This document shows positions 60,830 to 64,000 of a stretch of DNA of 64,000 nt, in pieces. How positions within the stretch are numbered: position 1 is the stretch's first letter; every line of letters begins with the position of its first letter. The DNA is from Fen-1308 sp035319125 (GTDB taxonomy: Bacteria > Nitrospirota > Thermodesulfovibrionia > Thermodesulfovibrionales > Dissulfurispiraceae), in NCBI GenBank assembly GCA_035319125.1, contig DATHDG010000014.1, positions 62,001 through 126,000 on the forward strand, read 5' to 3'. Under the pieces are notes generated by a model. That model was not told the DNA's origin, did no database searches, and was given only the letters and a program-made list of their open reading frames with translations. The position numbers were made by a program, and so were the translations under genes.

Positions 60830-61903
60830 ATGACCGAGTCAGATGCCACTGACAATATATCGCGCGGACGATTCAACAGGGAAACACGCGATGATATGAT
60901 AGCGGATATTATTCATCCCGCATTCAAGGGCTGCATAGATGATAATTTCGAACGCGTGGAGCTTATACCAAGTCCGCTTGTCAAGTTTGTGGAGGATGTC
61001 AACAGGTTATTCTGGCAATTTGATGCCGACAAGAAGATGATGCAAAGAGCCTATGAGCTTAGCTCGGGAAAACTGATTGTAGCGAATGAATATCTTCGCA
61101 TTGCACACGAGGGATTAGAACAGAAGGTTGCTGAAAGAACTGCCGAGCTGCTCGCTACTAATTATGAGCTGAAGAATGAGATAGATGAACGTATGAAAGC
61201 TGAAGCAGCGCTCCGACAGAGTGAGGACGGTTATCGCAAACTGGCGGAGAAGCTTCGCGAACTCGCCTCCGAGTTATCACTGGCAGAGGAGCGTGAACGC
61301 CGCCGCATTGCAGCCGAACTCCATGATTCAATAGTGCAGACGCTGGTATTTTCGAAATTCAAAATTGAGACTATAATGAAAGATAGCGGTGCTGCCGACA
61401 CGGATAATGCGATGATCGAGATACACGAACATATCAAAAAGAGCGTGCAGGATTTGAGGACTCTTATATTCGAAATCAGCCCTCCGGTGCTTTATGACTT
61501 CGGGCTGGAACCGGCCATTGAGACACTAACGCTGGAAATGAGTAAGAGGCACGGTATTAATCTTGATTTTCATAGTGACGATAGTGAGAAAAAGCTCAAT
61601 GCAGATCTCCGAGTGTTTCTTTACCATGCTGTCCGTGAACTGCTAATCAACATAGTAAAACATTCGCAGGCAGATTCCGGTGCTGTGACGATTGCTAGGC
61701 AAAGATCAATGATTGTAATTACAGTAGAAGACAACGGAAAGGGCTTCGACGCTTTGGACGCCTCTTCTGATATTGGGAAAAAAGAATGTTTTGGCCTATT
61801 TAACATTCGAGAACGCTTGGGCCATTTCTGCGGAGAAATGCATATCAATTCTGAACCGGGCAAAGGATCGCGTGTAACTATTTATGCTCCCCTAGAAGAG
61901 TAG
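60830..61903 (+). CDS. Soluble NarX/LuxR-type histidine kinase
   Basis: The 357-residue protein has a leading domain with no membrane helix, a long coiled coil (LEQKVAERTAELLATNYELKNEI), and the HisKA_3 dimerisation box ERRRIAAELHDSIVQTL with His165. The ATPase reads DNGKGFD and GLFNIRERL. It signals to the LuxR-type regulator 9 bases downstream. The N-terminal part (LIPSPLVKFVEDVNRLFWQFDADKKMM) is of unknown ligand. Confidence 0.93.
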   Translation: MTESDATDNISRGRFNRETRDDMIADIIHPAFKGCIDDNFERVELIPSPLVKFVEDVNRLFWQFDADKKMMQRAYELSSGKLIVANEYLRIAHEGLEQKVAERTAELLATNYELKNEIDERMKAEAALRQSEDGYRKLAEKLRELASELSLAEERERRRIAAELHDSIVQTLVFSKFKIETIMKDSGAADTDNAMIEIHEHIKKSVQDLRTLIFEISPPVLYDFGLEPAIETLTLEMSKRHGINLDFHSDDSEKKLNADLRVFLYHAVRELLINIVKHSQADSGAVTIARQRSMIVITVEDNGKGFDALDASSDIGKKECFGLFNIRERLGHFCGEMHINSEPGKGSRVTIYAPLEE

Positions 61904-61915
61904 TAGGAGGGTGTG

Positions 61916-62560
61916 ATGAAAGTTAAAGTACTCCTGGCTGAAGACCATCGTGTAATGAGAGACGGCCTGAAATCACTATTGGAACAACAGACCGACATAA
62001 CTATAGCAGGTGTCGCAGACAACGGAAGGATCGCGGTTCAAATGGCTCAAGAACTTATGCCGAACGTTGTTGTCATGGATATAGCGATGCCGGAACTGAA
62101 CGGCATAGAGGCAACGAGGCAGATAATGGCCAAATGCCGTGATGCTAAAGTGCTTATTTTATCGATGCATGCAGACAGTCACTTTATATCCGGGGCTGTC
62201 GAGGCGGGGGCTTCCGGCTATCTGATGAAAGACTGCTCGTTTGATGAACTTTTATCAGCAATTCGTTCACTGGCTCAAGGAAAAAATTATTTCAGTTCCG
62301 AAGTTGCCGGCAATATAATCAGCGAATATATTGGTGGGAACATTAATGACCCTGTAGAGCGAGGAAGACTTTCATCAAGGGAGCGTGAAGTGCTGCAGTT
62401 GTTGGCCGAGGGTAAATCATCTGCTCAGATCGCAGTCGTCCTAGGTGTGCATGAGAGAACGGTGGATGTCCATCGTCATAAGATTATGAAGAAGCTTGAC
62501 CGCCACAATGTGGCAGAGCTTACAAAGTATGCGGTGCGTGAAGGATTAACTTCACTTTGA
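61916..62560 (+). CDS. NarL/FixJ-family response regulator
   Basis: The 214-residue protein has a receiver with AEDHRVM, phospho-Asp in VVMDIAMPELNG, Ser in LILSMHAD and Lys in LMKDCS. A LuxR-type HTH follows with LSSREREVLQLLAEGKSSAQIAVVLGVHERTVDVHRHKIM. ATG 61916 is preferred over GTG 61913 because of spacing to AGGAGG. It is the DNA-binding output of the kinase upstream. Confidence 0.95.
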   Translation: MKVKVLLAEDHRVMRDGLKSLLEQQTDITIAGVADNGRIAVQMAQELMPNVVVMDIAMPELNGIEATRQIMAKCRDAKVLILSMHADSHFISGAVEAGASGYLMKDCSFDELLSAIRSLAQGKNYFSSEVAGNIISEYIGGNINDPVERGRLSSREREVLQLLAEGKSSAQIAVVLGVHERTVDVHRHKIMKKLDRHNVAELTKYAVREGLTSL

Positions 62561-62739
62561 TAGTTGCTGAGATATCATTCAGCGCTGATACTGATCATTG
62601 GAATGGAATAGGATTGCTTTAAAAAAATAGGAAAACCGAATCAAACAGTTCCCATAAATAAATGGAAGTAAGCAAGCATAAAGTGATTTGGTACCACATA
62701 TATAAGACCGGCAACATCAACTGTTGAAAGGAGGAAAAG

Positions 62740-63570
62740 ATGGCAATCCGGAAAAGTAAGAAAAGATCTTTGACAGTGTTGAAAAAACATGTTCGCAGAA
62801 AATACGGATGGTTACCAGATATTCCTGACAGGAGGGACTATTTTCTTAGAGCAGTTATGAGGATTCCTGCAAAACTGCCTTCGTCTGTTGATTTGAGATC
62901 ATTATGCTCAGCTGTGGAAGATCAGGGACAGTTGGGAAGTTGCACAGCTAATGCGCTAGTCGGCGGGCTGGAGTATCTTGAAAAGAAAGACAATGTGCTC
63001 TTTCAGGATCTCAGCAGGCTTTTCATTTACTATAATGAACGTGTAATAGAACATACTGTAGAGTCAGATTCCGGAGCTATGATCCGCGATGGAATAAAGA
63101 CACTGGCCAAGCAAGGAGTGTGTACTGAAGCAATGTGGCCATATGATATAGGTGAATTTACACAAAAACCAAGCGCTGAATGCTATAGGCAAGCCGCATC
63201 GCATCGAATAACTTCTTATTATCGTATTGAAACGGTCGATGAAATGCGAACATGCCTGGCAGAGGGGTTCCCGTTTGTTTTCGGATTTGCAGTATACGAA
63301 AGTTTCGAATCTCAGCAGGTTGCAAAGACTGGAGTTGTAAATATACCTAAAAAGGGAGAGAAATCGCTTGGAGGTCACGCTGTCATGGCCGTTGGTTACT
63401 ATGATTCAAAGAAGAGGTTTCTTATACGCAATTCCTGGGGAGACAAATGGGGAATGGATGGCTACTTTACAATACCTTACCAGTATCTTTCCGACAGAAA
63501 TCTGTCGGATGACTTTTGGACTATTCGTAGAGGCCAAAACATGATAAAAAGACCAAAGAGACTCGCTTAA
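62740..63570 (+). CDS. Papain-like cysteine peptidase (family C1)
   Basis: The 276-residue protein has the oxyanion Gln and catalytic Cys68 in DQGQLGSCTANAL, catalytic His213 in GGHAVMAVGY and Asn231 in RNSWGDKWGMDGYF. There is no signal peptide. A basic N-terminus of about 25 residues replaces the pro-region, so it appears to be a cytosolic enzyme without the usual inhibitory propeptide. AAAGGAGG precedes the ATG. Related soluble C1 proteins of bacteria are poorly characterised. Confidence 0.93.
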   Translation: MAIRKSKKRSLTVLKKHVRRKYGWLPDIPDRRDYFLRAVMRIPAKLPSSVDLRSLCSAVEDQGQLGSCTANALVGGLEYLEKKDNVLFQDLSRLFIYYNERVIEHTVESDSGAMIRDGIKTLAKQGVCTEAMWPYDIGEFTQKPSAECYRQAASHRITSYYRIETVDEMRTCLAEGFPFVFGFAVYESFESQQVAKTGVVNIPKKGEKSLGGHAVMAVGYYDSKKRFLIRNSWGDKWGMDGYFTIPYQYLSDRNLSDDFWTIRRGQNMIKRPKRLA

Positions 63571-63769
63571 CCCTGATAACTTATGTAGAGATCAGCGCAA
63601 TCTTTTGTGATAGCAAGGGATTGTTTGTACGTTACGTTGGCAGAGTAATCGAGCTTGTTGACGCATCTGCAGTCTATGCATCGCAGAGTAGTATCGAGGC
63701 TATGTCACCGGAATACTACTGAACTTTCTAGGCGTTTTAAAGTTGTGGATCGCGCATTGTAAAGGGCGG

Positions 63770-63799
63770 TTGCTGTCGGCATTACTGCTTCGATATAAT
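63770..63799 (+). promoter_or_regulatory. Promoter of the terminal response regulator
   Basis: TTGCTG (63770-63775) and TATAAT (63794-63799) are 18 bases apart. The expected transcription start (about 63806) is only two bases before the ATG, so the mRNA may be leaderless. Otherwise 63571-63769 holds no gene that I can see. Confidence 0.6.
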
Positions 63800-63807
63800 A
63801 GACCGTT

Positions 63808-64000
63808 ATGGTACAGCCCATTTTACTTATAGAAGATGATCCCAAGATAGCCAAAGTTGTTAAGGTTTATCTCGAAGGGGCAGGCTATAAGGTAGTCTAT
63901 ATGGATGCGGGCAAGAAAGGCATAGAAGCTGCTATTAAGGAGCGCCCGCTGCTGGCTGTTTTAGATCTTATGCTGCCGGATGTAAGTGGTGAGGAGGTGT
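63808..64000 (+). CDS. OmpR/PhoB-type response regulator, N-terminal part (cut by window end)
   Basis: From ATG 63808 the frame reads VQPILLIEDDPKIAKVV, a receiver with the acidic pair, and then phospho-Asp in VLDLMLPDVSG. It continues past the window edge after 64 codons. LIEDDPKIAKVVKVYLE and DLMLPDVSG resemble the OmpR class, but the output domain is not visible. Confidence 0.88.
   Translation, partial: MVQPILLIEDDPKIAKVVKVYLEGAGYKVVYMDAGKKGIEAAIKERPLLAVLDLMLPDVSGEEV

Overview
The window looks like chromosomal DNA of an anaerobic or microaerophilic, metabolically versatile Gram-negative bacterium. Nitrospirota (Thermodesulfovibrio-like lineages) or Desulfobacterota fit best. This is inferred from gene content: a very dense two-component network, TauE/SafE anion transporters paired with universal stress proteins, a NapG/NapH-type iron-sulfur membrane protein, a soluble [NiFe] hydrogenase, and an inositol-phosphate synthase next to a CDP-alcohol phosphotransferase. 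No rRNA or marker gene in the window fixes the taxon.

Layout. 1-10.2 kb (+): a TauE/SafE transporter (cut by the window edge), a two-helix membrane protein and a UspA protein, followed by sensor kinases, receivers and a periplasmic binding lipoprotein. 10.2-19.0 kb (mostly -): a PEP-synthase-like protein, a CBS protein (+), then a second TauE/DUF1634/Usp/receiver operon. That operon sits behind a sigma-54 promoter and a perfect palindrome, directly downstream of an NtrC-type regulator and its kinase. 19.1-21.9 kb (+): a Cache-type kinase, a receiver and a degenerate kinase. 22.0-25.7 kb: an ORF6N protein and the wreck of a type I-C CRISPR-Cas locus (cas3 tail, cas4 with a stop codon, frameshifted cas1, intact cas2, leader and one solitary repeat). 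25.7-26.3 kb (-): a toxin-antitoxin pair. 26.3-29.6 kb: alcohol dehydrogenase, cysK with the deletion scar of an acetylhomoserine sulfhydrylase gene upstream, and a NifX-like protein. 29.7-38.4 kb (+): housekeeping genes (aspartate aminotransferase, era, DUF151 nuclease, recO, hsp20, inositol-1-phosphate synthase plus CDP-alcohol phosphotransferase, hypA, hypB, tadA, tRNA-Ser). 38.7-42.6 kb (+): a PerR-like regulator, a GC-richer katG and a rhodanese-rubrerythrin fusion, which together form an oxidative stress block. 42.7-45.0 kb: a decayed hybrid kinase and a CheD-HDOD fusion. 45.0-49.8 kb: a Tat-linked redox cluster (NapH-NapG fusion, DUF362, ferredoxin-tailed aldo/keto reductase, secreted DUF6599-like protein). 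49.8-52.4 kb: a kinase lacking the phospho-acceptor histidine, a miniature flagellar-rod-like protein and a truncated receiver. 52.6-56.2 kb (+): Roadblock, V4R-like protein, [NiFe] hydrogenase small and large subunits and a ferredoxin in one operon. 56.2-64.0 kb: a giant PPDK-like protein (-), a NarX/NarL-type pair, a papain-like protease and the start of an OmpR-type regulator.

Functional picture. Signal transduction dominates, with about eight kinases or kinase-like sensors and eight receivers. It is wired to anion transport, stress proteins and redox enzymes. The most promising poorly described systems are the Roadblock-V4R-hydrogenase operon, the NapHG/DUF362/AKR/DUF6599 cluster, and two PEP-dikinase-like proteins that lack the PEP-binding barrel. 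Gene decay is conspicuous: the CRISPR locus, the sulfhydrylase scar, the hybrid kinase and the receiver stub.
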